Source: Tessaracoccus sp. (GTDB lineage: Bacteria > Actinomycetota > Actinomycetes > Propionibacteriales > Propionibacteriaceae). Taken from it: 64,000 nt of DNA. Positions within the stretch are counted from its first letter, which is position 1. Every line of letters starts with the position of its first letter. Both the position numbers and the translations under genes were made by a program. Location of the stretch: contig NZ_JADJNP010000001.1 in assembly GCF_016714275.1 (NCBI RefSeq), positions 1,240,001 to 1,304,000 of the forward strand, given 5' to 3'. Shown here piece by piece: positions 27,540-38,711 of this stretch. The notes under the pieces were generated by a model. That model was not told where the DNA came from. It was given only the letters and a program-made list of their open reading frames with translations, and did not search any database.

Positions 27540-28517
27540 TCACGCCTGAAGCGGGCGGTCGACCGTGAGCTGATCGTTGTCGATCAGCCAACGGACAGAC
27601 TCAAGGATGGCCGCCTCAGGCTCGTACGCGGGCGCGTAGCCGAGCAGCGCTTTCGCCTTCTCGATGCTGAACACCTGGCTGCGATGCAGGTGACCCCAGG
27701 TCTCCCTCGCGTACTCCTCCGTCGTAGACGCCGAGTACTCGTCCCAGGTGATCGGCTCCACGGTCGCCGACTGCCCGAACCATCCCGAGGCGATCTCGAC
27801 GTAGCCGCGCACGGACAGCGCCGTCGACGCCACGATGTTGAAGTCCTCCCCCACGGCGGCGCCGCGCCGTTCGACGGCGAGCTCGAAGGCCTGGGCGAGG
27901 TCGTCGGCATGAACGTGGTGCAGCGTCTCGGTGCCGCTGCCGGGTATGCGGATGACGCCACCCGACGACAACAGGCGCCACGCCTCCGGGTTGACGTTGC
28001 CGAGCGGTCCGGTCGGGTGCCAGCCGGGGCCGACGATGTGGCCGGGATGGATTGAGGTGGTGGCGATACCGCCGGACGCGGTCTCCCGTCTGAGCATCTC
28101 GGCGATGGCGGCCTTCTCCGCGCCGTACTCGTCGAACGGCGGGCCCGCCGAGTCGCTGCCTTCCACGATGGGAAGCTTGCGGCTGGCACCGTAGCGCCAG
28201 ATCGACCCACAGTGGATCAGGTGGTCCACCTTCCCGCGTAGCGCCTCTACCAGTGCGGTCGCGGAGTCCAGGGTGAAGCAGACCAGGTCGATGACGACGT
28301 CCGGCTTCTGGGCGAGCACGGTGGCGCCGAAAGCGCCGTCGGCATCCTGCTGCTCACGGTCGACGGCGACGTGGACGACCTGCTCCCACTCCCGGGCTGC
28401 CGCGTAGCGGATGCGTCATGAACGCGTCAGGCTCACCACCTGGTGGCCTGCGCGCACGAGGCGCGGGACGAGGTACGTGCCGATGTGGCCGGATCCGCCG
28501 ATGACGACGATCTTCAT
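27540..28517 (-). pseudogene. NAD-dependent epimerase/dehydratase broken by an in-frame TGA
   Basis: Reading from ATG 28517 gives the nucleotide-binding start MKIVVIGGSGHIGTYLVPRL, then a TGA at 28416-28418 as codon 34. The same frame continues without a shift to 27540 with a normal extended-SDR sequence (DVVIDLVCF, HLIHCGSIWRYG, and the active-site-like YGAEK). The full frame is about 325 residues, the family length. The downstream part alone lacks the GxxGxxG nucleotide loop and would not be active. The stop is one base from a sense codon such as CGA. A sequencing error is possible. Confidence 0.82.
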
Positions 28518-28995
28518 GCATTTCTCCTTGCTTGTCGGAACGACTGTGCGGTGGCCGAGCCGTGCCCAGGTGGTTTGGTGGTTCACTCCTCGCCACCAGG
28601 TCCAGGCGAGGAGTCTGCACGATCGCCGGCACGCCGATGCTGTCCACCAGGTGCCGCAGGGAAACCCCCACCTCCACCGGAGACCCTTCGCCGGCCGACC
28701 CTGATGTCGTCGAACCGGTGCGCGCGAGGCGGAAGAGGTGCTCGCGCTCGATATCCGTCAGCTGCAACGCCCGCGCGACGGCTTCAAGGACGCTGTCCGA
28801 TGCACCACGAACCTCGCCGCGCTCCAGGCGCGTGTAGTAGCCGACGCTCACGCCGGCCAGGGCCGCGACCTCTTCGCGTCGCAGGCCGGGCACACGTCGC
28901 TCCTCATCGAGTTCGGGCAGTCCCGCTCGAGCCGGCGTGACCAGCGCCCTGCGGGCGACCAGGAACTCCCGCACCTCCTCCTGCCTTCTACCCAT
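28354..28995 (-). CDS. Truncated XRE-family (MmyB-like) regulator
   Basis: An open frame of 213 residues beginning with the MmyB-type helix-turn-helix (RRVPGLRREEVAALAGVSVG, YYTRLERGEV, TDIEREHLFRLA). Normal members are about 270-290 residues with a PAS-like ligand domain. Here family-like sequence stops near residue 125 (VPAIVQTPRLDLVA), and the rest is Arg/Pro/His-rich readthrough that overlaps the epimerase start by 160 bases in another frame. The ligand domain is therefore missing. ATG 28995 is the natural start. Such regulators usually stand beside the SDR gene they control. Confidence 0.65.
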   Translation of the reverse strand: MGRRQEEVREFLVARRALVTPARAGLPELDEERRVPGLRREEVAALAGVSVGYYTRLERGEVRGASDSVLEAVARALQLTDIEREHLFRLARTGSTTSGSAGEGSPVEVGVSLRHLVDSIGVPAIVQTPRLDLVARSEPPNHLGTARPPHSRSDKQGEMHEDRRHRRIRPHRHVPRPAPRARRPPGGEPDAFMTHPLRGSPGVGAGRPRRRRP

Positions 28996-29425
28996 GCCCC
29001 CAACCGTAGGGGCGCGCGCCGTGGTCGTGGCAGTCCCTGAGAGATGCCCCCAACTGCCCGCCTTGGTCGAGCCGCCGGCACCGGCCACTGCGAAGCTCAC
29101 CCGCCACGGAGAAGGCGCGGCGCTGTGGACCGGTGCGCGCGGCGGACGGGGCGTCCTGGTCGCCGGGATCGCACCACCAGATGTCGTCGAGTTGTGGGAT
29201 TGGGTTCTGGAACCCGGAGAGCAGCACTTCAGCGAGGCTCACTCCCCGGGCACCCGGGAACTCCTCCAGGTCCTCGGGGGTCGGATGCGTGTGCAGGCGG
29301 TCGGCCGCACCTACGAGTTGGGCGAAGGGGATGCGCTGACGTTCCATGGCGACGCCGAGCACTCTTACGCGAACCCGGGCGACGTGCCCGTCCGATTCAA
29401 CTCGCTACGTTCCAGCAGGCGTTAG
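28994..29425 (+). pseudogene. Cupin half of an XRE-cupin regulator, helix-turn-helix lost
   Basis: The frame reads as the C-terminal cupin sensor of XRE-cupin regulators: LPALVEPPAP linker, TRHGEGAALWTGARGG, then cupin motif EPGEQHFSEAHSPGTRELL and GDALTFHGDAEHSY. The N-terminal DNA-binding domain expected before the linker is absent; the frame instead meets the start of the divergent XRE gene. A deletion at about 29000 that removed the front of this gene fits the layout. Whether the remaining 140-odd residues are translated is unknown. Confidence 0.6.
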
Positions 29426-29461
29426 CGCGTTACGGCGGCCGACTCGGACCGCGCCGCATGG

Positions 29462-29872
29462 TCAGTCCGCGAACGGGTTGATGACCTTCACTCCACGAAT
29501 GACCTGGCCGTCGTTGAGGTCCTCGGTCAAGATCGTCCCGCAGCCGGCGATGGCGGCCGCCTCGATCACCATCGCGTCCCAGATCGACAGTTGCGCTTCC
29601 ACGGAGGTGCGCGCCGCGCGGAGCGCGAGATCAGCGTCGGCCGGCACGACATCCAACCGGGCCAGAACACCCATCGCCGTGACCGCATCGGCGAGCGGTA
29701 GCGTCGGCGTCAGCTTCCGGGTCACGATGGTGAACCACTCCAGGAGCACCTGGGTACTGATGACCGCGTCAGGATGGTCAGTCAGCACAGCGAACGCCCG
29801 CGTACGCTTCGCCTCGTCAGAGGTGTCGAAGGCGTAGACAAGAACGTTCGTGTCGAGGAAGACTTCAGCCAC
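29462..29872 (-). CDS. vapC: PIN-domain toxin VapC
   Basis: A 136-residue Mg-dependent RNase toxin. The PIN acidic residues are visible: Asp in FLDTNV near residue 6, Glu in LLEWFT, Asp in IWDAMV and Asp in TEDLNDG. I chose GTG 29872, which places the first catalytic Asp at the usual distance and overlaps the antitoxin end by eight bases; GTG 29887 is also possible. Encoded downstream of its antitoxin in the standard order. The target RNA is unknown. Confidence 0.85.
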   Translation of the reverse strand: MAEVFLDTNVLVYAFDTSDEAKRTRAFAVLTDHPDAVISTQVLLEWFTIVTRKLTPTLPLADAVTAMGVLARLDVVPADADLALRAARTSVEAQLSIWDAMVIEAAAIAGCGTILTEDLNDGQVIRGVKVINPFAD

Positions 29873-30092
29873 GGTGGGCCTGGTCACGCGTCCAGGAACG
29901 ACCCTGTGCCTCCGAGCCAGCACTGCTCTGCCGTGCCAGCGCGATGACCTCATCCATCGCAGAGCCTTCATCGTCGGCATAGCGTCGCAGCACCTGCGCC
30001 AGGTACGCGTTCACTGACTCGTTGCGCTGCAACGCACGCATGCGCGCCCGCTTGAGCGTCACATCGTCGACCGTGATCGTCAGGTTCGCCAT
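29865..30092 (-). CDS. vapB: VapB-type antitoxin (ribbon-helix-helix)
   Basis: A 75-residue antitoxin. The N-terminal LTITVDDVTLKRARMRAL and the following helix NESVNAYLAQVLRRYAD are typical of ribbon-helix-helix DNA-binding antitoxins; the acidic and Ser/Arg-rich tail should wrap the VapC active site. The ATG at 30092 lies just downstream of a perfect palindrome likely to be its operator. The cassette sits between the decayed regulator region and comEC. Confidence 0.85.
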   Translation of the reverse strand: MANLTITVDDVTLKRARMRALQRNESVNAYLAQVLRRYADDEGSAMDEVIALARQSSAGSEAQGRSWTRDQAHRG

Positions 30093-30095
30093 GCA

Positions 30096-30110
30096 TCAGT
30101 GTAACACTGA
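30096..30110. promoter_or_regulatory. Palindromic operator of vapBC
   Basis: TCAGTGTAACACTGA is a perfect 15-base palindrome (7-base arms, one central base) ending four bases before the vapB start codon. Its place fits autorepression by the VapBC complex. Confidence 0.65.
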
Positions 30111-30167
30111 ATCCGTGCCACACGTGCAACCTGCAACCCCACCTCCCGATAGCGAGACCCACACCCA

Positions 30168-32537
30168 TCACTGCTCCTTCCTCGTGGTGACACGAAGTGC
30201 CTCGTCGCGCCGCGCGACGAGGATGGTGCCCTGCGTGTCCGTCCGTGCGATGGCCATGCCATGTGTGGTGGCGAGGTCGAGCGCGGACTTCGCCGGATGT
30301 CCGTAGTCGTTATCGGCGCCCGAGCTCGCGACGGCGAGGCTCGCCCCGCTCGCCGCGAAGAACCGCGGCTCCTGGCGGGCCGAGCCGTGGTGCGGCAGCT
30401 TGAGCACGTCAGCCCGCAGGTCCAGGCCGAGCAGCGCGGCCGACCTCAACGCCCGCGCCTGCCCGACAGGTTCCGCGTCGCCCGCCAACAGGACCCGCAA
30501 CCCGGCCGACTCGGCGACGCCCACGATGGACGCGTCGTTCTCGGCCTCCCCGTCGCCCAGGCCGTCGCGGCCTTCATCGACTCCCTCGGCCAGAGCGCCC
30601 GCCTCTCCGACGGACACCGTGCGCCACGTCGCCTCTCCCGCCGTGATCGTCTCTCCGGGAACGGGCGTGTGTAGCTGCGCGCCCGTCTGTATCGCGGCCT
30701 CGGTCAGCCAGGCTGGCGGCGCGCCCGCCCGCACCAACACGAGTCGTGGGCGGTAGCGGGAGAGAATGTCGTCGGCTCCTCCGACGTGATCCGCGTGATA
30801 GTGGGTCAGGATCAGCAGCGGCACCTCCCGTACTCCGAGCGAGTCCAGGCAGGCGACGACGTCGCGGCCGTCGGGCGCGGCGTCGATCAGCACGGCTGCC
30901 CGCGGACCTGCCCGGATGGCGGTGGCATCGCCTTGACCCACGTCGCAGAAGGCGGCGGTCCACTCGCCCGGCCAACCCAGAGGCACCGGACGCACGAGGC
31001 ACATCGCGACGAGGATGGCAACGAAGCCCGCCCCTCCCCATGGCGAACGCAACGCGACCACCAACAGAGCTGCCAGGGCACCCGACCCAACGCCCACCAG
31101 AAGCACACCGATCGGCGTCGCCGACCAGGACCACGCGGCGGCCGGCAGGGACGCACCGGCATGCGCCAGCCAGAGGATGGGTTGCGCGCACCAACCCGCC
31201 GCCCAGCCTGGTCCTGCTGCGAGCACCGGCCAGAAGCTCAGGAGGGCAGCCGCCAGCCCAAGGATCGTCGTAGGCCCGACGAAGGGCGCCGCCAGCACGT
31301 TGGTCAGCACCCCGACCACCGACACCTGACCGCTGATCGCCGTCACGATCGGCTGGGTAGCCAGCTGCGCGGCAAGGGCGACCGCCAGCGCCTCCGCCGC
31401 CCACCGCGGGCACCAATGGACCATCGCTGCGATAAGCCGGGGAGCCAACAGGACGATCCCTGCGCACGCCGCCACCGACAAAGCGAAGCCCGCCGAGCTC
31501 GCGAGCCAGGGATCGATCCACATCAACACACACACGGCCACCGCGAGTCCCCGCACGCTCCGCGATCCCCTGCTCGCGCCCGTGGCCGCGAGCGCGACGA
31601 GCCCCATCGCCGCGGCGCGCAGCACGGACGGATCCTGCCCACACACGAGTACGAACCCACCAACTCCCACCACCGCGGCGCCTCGCACCCACCATCCGCG
31701 CAGGCCTGCACCGCGCACAGCGGCCAAGAGGACGACCAGCATGAGCGTGAGGTTGGCGCCCGATACCGCCATCAGGTGCGTGAGTCCCGTGGCCCTGAAC
31801 GCCTCACCCATCTCCTCGGACACCGCCGACGTATCGCCGACGACCAGCGAGGGAACCAACGCGGCCTGCTCGGGCGGGGAGTGGGCCACCGCGGCACGCA
31901 GCCCGGAGCGCAGGCCGTTGGCGAGGGCGTCCAACGGACCAGGATCGTCCAAACGAACGGGGTCCTGTCGCAGGCTCAGCAGTGCCGCCGCCGCATCGCC
32001 CGGTTCTGTGGCGCCTAGGCGCACGCGCGCCTGGTAGCGGGCACCGGGGATCAGTCGCAGAGCCGCCTCACCCTGCGCGCCAACCCCGATCATCACCACC
32101 GGGACCCGCGACTCGATCCGCCGACCACGCCCCTCATAGCTCAGCATTTCACCCCGCACCACGACCACATCGCCGGACGGGTGCGGCTCGGCGCGCGGCC
32201 GGAACTCGACCACCCCGCTGGCCCTATCCGCCGCAAGGGCCGCGACCGGGGACTCGTGCAGCACCCATGACCGCGCGCCCGCCGCCAACGTCGCGAGAAG
32301 GAGCGCCGCGACGCAGATAGCGAGCCACGGACGCCGGGCACGCAGCGCTAGGACTCCCAGCAGCCCCACCCCGACGGTCAGGGAGAACAACGCTCCCGGT
32401 TCCGGGCGCCAGCCAGACACGCCGATGAACGCCCCGCCCCAGCAGGCGACCGCGAGCGGGACCAGGCGGAGGTCATGCCGCGCGAGCACCGGGCCCTCCC
32501 TCTCGCCACCCTCGTGCGCAGAGCTCGGCGAGGTCAT
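30168..32537 (-). CDS. comEC: ComEC/Rec2-type DNA-uptake channel
   Basis: A 789-residue polytopic membrane protein that forms the DNA translocation channel in competence. Four or more N-terminal hydrophobic segments and a DUF4131-like region come first, then the competence domain (VSGANLTLMLVVLLAAV, QPIVTAI), then a C-terminal metallo-beta-lactamase domain with THYHADHVGG near residue 577 and LKLPHHGSA. The ATG at 32537 overlaps comEA by four bases. Full length for the family, so competence or at least DNA uptake may be intact. Confidence 0.95.
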   Translation of the reverse strand: MTSPSSAHEGGEREGPVLARHDLRLVPLAVACWGGAFIGVSGWRPEPGALFSLTVGVGLLGVLALRARRPWLAICVAALLLATLAAGARSWVLHESPVAALAADRASGVVEFRPRAEPHPSGDVVVVRGEMLSYEGRGRRIESRVPVVMIGVGAQGEAALRLIPGARYQARVRLGATEPGDAAAALLSLRQDPVRLDDPGPLDALANGLRSGLRAAVAHSPPEQAALVPSLVVGDTSAVSEEMGEAFRATGLTHLMAVSGANLTLMLVVLLAAVRGAGLRGWWVRGAAVVGVGGFVLVCGQDPSVLRAAAMGLVALAATGASRGSRSVRGLAVAVCVLMWIDPWLASSAGFALSVAACAGIVLLAPRLIAAMVHWCPRWAAEALAVALAAQLATQPIVTAISGQVSVVGVLTNVLAAPFVGPTTILGLAAALLSFWPVLAAGPGWAAGWCAQPILWLAHAGASLPAAAWSWSATPIGVLLVGVGSGALAALLVVALRSPWGGAGFVAILVAMCLVRPVPLGWPGEWTAAFCDVGQGDATAIRAGPRAAVLIDAAPDGRDVVACLDSLGVREVPLLILTHYHADHVGGADDILSRYRPRLVLVRAGAPPAWLTEAAIQTGAQLHTPVPGETITAGEATWRTVSVGEAGALAEGVDEGRDGLGDGEAENDASIVGVAESAGLRVLLAGDAEPVGQARALRSAALLGLDLRADVLKLPHHGSARQEPRFFAASGASLAVASSGADNDYGHPAKSALDLATTHGMAIARTDTQGTILVARRDEALRVTTRKEQ

Positions 32538-33361
32538 ACCTTCACCAGCGGCCGCAGCTTCTCCAGCGTCTTGGCCCCGATGCCGCTGATTTCCTGCAAC
32601 TCGTCGACGCTCGTGAATCGCCCGTTCTCCTCACGCCAGGCCAGGATCGCCGACGCCATCACCGGACCCACGCCGGGAAGCGCCTCGAGTTGGTCCGCCG
32701 TCGCCATGTTGAGGTCAAGCGCCGCGCCGGCGCCACTCGCCGCGGAGCCACCGTGACCGTTACCTCCCGGGGCCGCCCCGCGGAGCTCGCCCAGCGGCTC
32801 CTTCTTCGTTCCGATCACCACCTGAACGCCGTCGGCCAGCGGTGCGGCCAAGTTCAGCAGCGCCGGATCCGCATCGTCGGCCAGCCCACCAGCTGCCACG
32901 ATGGCGTCCTGCGCGATGGCTCCTTCGGGCAGCGCGACGACGCCGGGGTTCACCACGGCACCGGTCACATGCACCCGAATCCTCGGCGGCGTGGGCGACG
33001 GCGAGGGCGCGGGGGGCGTGGCGGCCACGGCTGTGCTGATGATGGGCGCCAGCGGCACCTCCGTCGCCGAACTGCGGCTCAGTGCCGCGACGGCCACTCC
33101 CACTCCGCTGAGCAGCAGCAGCGCCACGACGAGTACATGCTGCAACGTCACGCCACGCGGCAGATGCCACCGCCCTCCGGCCCGAGGCGGGCGCGTCTCC
33201 GATGCGGGCGGAATCGGATCAGGAGACGCGGGCGCGGACCCTACGGGTGGCTCCGGTGCGCTCTCCGCGACAGCCCGCCGCGGCCCGCCGATGGCCCCGT
33301 GCCCGGCGCTGATGTACGCAAGCCGGGCGCGGGCCACCTCCTCGACATCCACACGCTCCAT
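32534..33361 (-). CDS. comEA: ComEA-family DNA-binding receptor
   Basis: A 275-residue membrane-anchored DNA receptor. A Pro/Ala-rich cytosolic N-terminus is followed by one membrane segment (about 75-95, VLVVALLLLSGVGVAVAAL), a Pro/Ser spacer, a SLBB-like domain (IRVHVTGAVVNPGVVALPEG) and a C-terminal helix-hairpin-helix pair (LNMATADQLEALPGVGPVMA). ATG 33361 has no clear ribosome site and lies only 14 bases after an apparent terminator. It is the first gene of the comEA-comEC pair. Confidence 0.93.
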   Translation of the reverse strand: MERVDVEEVARARLAYISAGHGAIGGPRRAVAESAPEPPVGSAPASPDPIPPASETRPPRAGGRWHLPRGVTLQHVLVVALLLLSGVGVAVAALSRSSATEVPLAPIISTAVAATPPAPSPSPTPPRIRVHVTGAVVNPGVVALPEGAIAQDAIVAAGGLADDADPALLNLAAPLADGVQVVIGTKKEPLGELRGAAPGGNGHGGSAASGAGAALDLNMATADQLEALPGVGPVMASAILAWREENGRFTSVDELQEISGIGAKTLEKLRPLVKV

Positions 33362-33375
33362 ACGAGCGTGATGTC

Positions 33376-33407
33376 AAAAACGCACCCCGATTTCCCATCG
33401 GGGTGCG
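33376..33407 (-). terminator. Intrinsic terminator between leuS and comEA
   Basis: CGCACCCCGAT (33381-33391) pairs perfectly with ATCGGGGTGCG (33397-33407) around a 5-base loop; on the minus strand it is followed by TTTTT (33376-33380). It ends the leuS transcript and lies almost against the comEA start codon. Confidence 0.9.
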
Positions 33408-33485
33408 AATCTGTGGACAAGTCGATGAAGCAGTGCCGGTCTATTGGTTTCGACACGGACCCGGCGCTTCGCGCGGGGGTCCGGC

Positions 33486-35957
<2,472 letters not shown>

Positions 35958-36063
35958 GAGCTTCTCCCTTGTGCGTCTTCGTGCGCGCGGTCGCACACGG
36001 GCGCCAAATATACCGCGACAACGCCTCCGCTTCGTCGCGCGGGAAAGGCCGCAGTCCGGGGCG

Positions 36064-36987
36064 TCAGCTCGCGAGAAGCGCGTCGATCTCCGCGGCAGTC
36101 GGCGGGTGGGCGCCCTTGCGCGTGCAGACGATGGCGGCGGCCGCCGCGCCGCGGCGCAGTACGGCCTCCAGGTCCGCCGGGTTCTCCGAGTAGGCGGCGA
36201 GGAAACCTGCCATGAACGTGTCGCCGGCGCCGACGGTGTCGACGACGTCGATCCGGAAGCCGGGAACCTGCACGCGGCGGCCGTCGCGGGTCACCGCGGC
36301 GATGCCGTCGGCACCGAGCGTGACGATGAACAACGCGAGGCCGTACTCTGCCGCCCAGCCCTCCGCGTAGCCGAGCGGGTCTTCCTCGTCGTCGACGAGC
36401 CACGAGATGTCCTCATCGCTGGCCTTGACGATGCCGCCGCCGTTGCCGACCGCGGCCATGAACGCGCTGACACGCTCGAAGTAGGTTGCCCGGTCAGGCA
36501 TCGTCGATGGCCGGACGTTGATGTCGAAGCTGACCGCCGCGTCGGTCGCGCCCACGAACTCGAGGACGCGGGCATAGCCCGGATCGATGACTGCGGCGAT
36601 GGACCCGAAGTGCAGCCAGTCGTCCGCTCGGAGCTGCGGGAACTCGTCGGCCTTCCAGTTGAAGTTCGTGGTGCCGTCGAAGTGGAAGGCGTACGTGGCC
36701 TTGCCGTCCTCGTCGAGGGAGACGACGGCCATGGTGGTCGGGTCGTCGGTGGCGACGGCGAGGTCGAGTTCGACGCCTGCCTCCTCCAGATGACTGCGCA
36801 GCTGACGCCCGAAGGAGTCCGAACTGAGCCTGCCGAGGAAATGGGTGTCGAGCCCCTGCTTGGCGAGGGCCACCGCCGAGTTCATGGGGCCGCCGCCGGA
36901 GCGGGCGATCCAGCGGCTCTCCTGGGGGGAGAGCTGCTCCTCGGGCATCAGGTCGATAAGTGCTTCACCGCACACCACGAAACGCAT
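36064..36987 (-). CDS. PfkB-family sugar kinase, fructokinase-like
   Basis: A 307-residue ribokinase/PfkB kinase that phosphorylates a sugar with ATP. The N-terminal sugar-binding GGGPMNSAVALAKQG and the C-terminal signature DTVGAGDTFMAGF with the catalytic Asp are intact. Overall resemblance is to bacterial fructokinases (VVCGEALIDLMP). The ATG at 36987 is preferred to the TTG two codons earlier. It stands alone 106 bases upstream of leuS. Confidence 0.9.
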   Translation of the reverse strand: MRFVVCGEALIDLMPEEQLSPQESRWIARSGGGPMNSAVALAKQGLDTHFLGRLSSDSFGRQLRSHLEEAGVELDLAVATDDPTTMAVVSLDEDGKATYAFHFDGTTNFNWKADEFPQLRADDWLHFGSIAAVIDPGYARVLEFVGATDAAVSFDINVRPSTMPDRATYFERVSAFMAAVGNGGGIVKASDEDISWLVDDEEDPLGYAEGWAAEYGLALFIVTLGADGIAAVTRDGRRVQVPGFRIDVVDTVGAGDTFMAGFLAAYSENPADLEAVLRRGAAAAAIVCTRKGAHPPTAAEIDALLAS

Positions 36988-37051
36988 GGGCAAACCCTAC
37001 GGCACGCCGTCCCTTCGTGGGGCTCGCCCAGACAGTTGCGGAGGCATCAGC

Positions 37052-37960
37052 TCATTCCTCCGCTTCCTCCTCGCTCAACCGGGAGGGAGGAGCGCCCCGA
37101 CGATGCAGGTCCGCCATCATCCGGCCGACAACGTGTCGGGGATCGAGTTCCGCCAACTGCTCGAGACAGGCGGTCTGCACCGCTCCCCTGCCGCTCAGCC
37201 AGGAGGCGGCCGTGAGCAGGGCGAGCACGTTCGCCTCGCACCCTGGCGGGCACAGCCGCCGGGCACTGACCAGGTTCCGCCACACCCGGTCTGCGTTCTC
37301 CCGGTTCAGTGCCGCCAGCACCGAGACCATGCGCTCGTCATCGTCGAGGAACACGGCCAACTCGACAGCGGTAGCCGGGGTCAGGGCCCTCTCCTGCTCC
37401 ACCAGGCGAGACATCCTGGCCATCGCCCTCTTCGGCGACAGCCGCGCGACCTTGTCTTCCGCGATCGCCACAAGAGTCGGGTTCGGCGCTTCGTGTTCCA
37501 CGACAGGGGCGATGGCCTCCTCCCGGTTGCGCGCGATGCTCACGCCGTTGAACACCGCCTGCGCAGCAACCGCGGTGTCCTCGAACCGGTACGGCTCGGG
37601 TGGGTCGCCCGTTCCGAGGTCCCATGAACGCTTGCCGTCGGTCACGAGCGCCTCGAGTACGAGGTGGTGACCGATGATGTCCGCCAGCTCTAGCAGCGAC
37701 ACCGACGCGCGTTCCCGCTCGCCGTAGCTGAGCAGGGCGAAGCGGCAGCCCGGGATGTTGTCGATGGCTGCGGACAGCTGGGCAAAGGTCTCCTCGTGGT
37801 GCTCGAGGTGCCAGTCGTGGCGTATCCGAGCGGACATCAGGAGGACGCCATCGTAGAGGGCGAGCACGACGACCGAGTCCTCGGGGTGGTAGCCGAGGAC
37901 GACAGGAGGGATGGCCAGCAGGTCTTCGCGGCTCCGGCCGCGGATCGAGAGAGTCTTCAT
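37052..37960 (-). CDS. DUF4192 family protein
   Basis: A 302-residue soluble protein of the actinobacterial DUF4192 family. The N-terminal hallmark LLAIPPVVLGYHPEDSVVVL and the C-terminal helical part (GCEANVLALLTAASWLSGRG) are both present. Function is unknown. The ATG at 37960 is the first start. It is encoded 64 bases upstream of the sugar kinase on the same strand; no functional link is apparent. Confidence 0.9.
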   Translation of the reverse strand: MKTLSIRGRSREDLLAIPPVVLGYHPEDSVVVLALYDGVLLMSARIRHDWHLEHHEETFAQLSAAIDNIPGCRFALLSYGERERASVSLLELADIIGHHLVLEALVTDGKRSWDLGTGDPPEPYRFEDTAVAAQAVFNGVSIARNREEAIAPVVEHEAPNPTLVAIAEDKVARLSPKRAMARMSRLVEQERALTPATAVELAVFLDDDERMVSVLAALNRENADRVWRNLVSARRLCPPGCEANVLALLTAASWLSGRGAVQTACLEQLAELDPRHVVGRMMADLHRRGAPPSRLSEEEAEE

Positions 37961-38093
37961 ATAGGCGTAATGGCAAGAACGGGACTCGATTCGTCACCTC
38001 CGGCCCAAGTTGTGGATAAGCCTCGATCCACCGGTGGGCGCCGTAGCGAGCGGCACCAGACGGGTGCAGTGCCGTGGGTACGCTGGGCGCATC

Positions 38094-38711
38094 ATGAGCA
38101 ACCAGCAAGAGAACCCCTGGGCGCGGCAGGACCCGAACTGGCGCCCGCAGCAGTTCGGGGACACGCAGGGCCGCGATCCGCGCCAGCCCTTCGGACAGCA
38201 GCCGCAGCCACAGGGGTACGACTATCAGGACCTGCAGCCGCCGCGGCGCCCGAACCGGAGCATGTGGCTGGTGCTCGCCGCCATCGTCGTCGTCGGCGCG
38301 ATCATCATCGCGATGCAGTTCTTCGGCTCGCCGCCCACGGAGGACCCGCAGCCGACCGCACCCACCACGGCGACCGCCGCCCCTGAGCCGACCCGTACCG
38401 GCAACTTCATCCCGTTCGAGGGCAACGGGGACGGCATCTTCGAGATCGTCAGCTACCGCTGGGAGGACGACCATCTCTCGCTGCGCGTGCGCGTGGAAGT
38501 CGAGAACGGCGAGTACGGGTTCTCGCTTTTCGCATTCACGAACGAGACTCGGGAGAGCTTCGACCCGGTTGGCGAGCCCGCATTCACCGTGCGGGCAGGA
38601 ACCCCCTACGAGGCGGACGTCGCCTTCATCATGCCGAGGGCGGACGCGACGATCGTGCTGGCGACGCCGTCGGGACGGATCGCCCTCAACGCCCTCCCCG
38701 TCTCCGGCTAG
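38094..38711 (+). CDS. Single-pass membrane protein of unknown function
   Basis: A 205-residue protein with a Gln/Pro-rich cytosolic N-terminus (about 1-54), one membrane segment (MWLVLAAIVVVGAIIIAMQF, about 57-76), a Thr/Pro/Ala linker and a folded outer domain of about 110 residues (FIPFEGNGDGIFEIVSYRWE onward) resembling DUF4352-like beta-sandwich domains. The ATG at 38094 is chosen since the upstream in-frame extension is unrelated. Ends overlapping the opposing transporter gene by four bases. Confidence 0.75.
   Translation: MSNQQENPWARQDPNWRPQQFGDTQGRDPRQPFGQQPQPQGYDYQDLQPPRRPNRSMWLVLAAIVVVGAIIIAMQFFGSPPTEDPQPTAPTTATAAPEPTRTGNFIPFEGNGDGIFEIVSYRWEDDHLSLRVRVEVENGEYGFSLFAFTNETRESFDPVGEPAFTVRAGTPYEADVAFIMPRADATIVLATPSGRIALNALPVSG

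Noticed and set aside
28937..29000. Longer N-terminus for the cupin fragment starting at 28937
   Set aside because: This part is antisense to the XRE helix-turn-helix gene and unlike any XRE-cupin N-terminus.
19886..30167. Prophage or integrative element as explanation for the island
   Set aside because: No integrase, attachment repeats, tRNA target or phage genes are visible; only metabolic genes, decayed regulators and a toxin-antitoxin pair.
38011..38019. Perfect DnaA-box sequence TTATCCACA (minus strand), with a TTGTCCACA-like site at 33411-33419
   Set aside because: Only isolated copies, no cluster, no AT-rich unwinding region and no dnaA/dnaN neighbours, so no origin is claimed.
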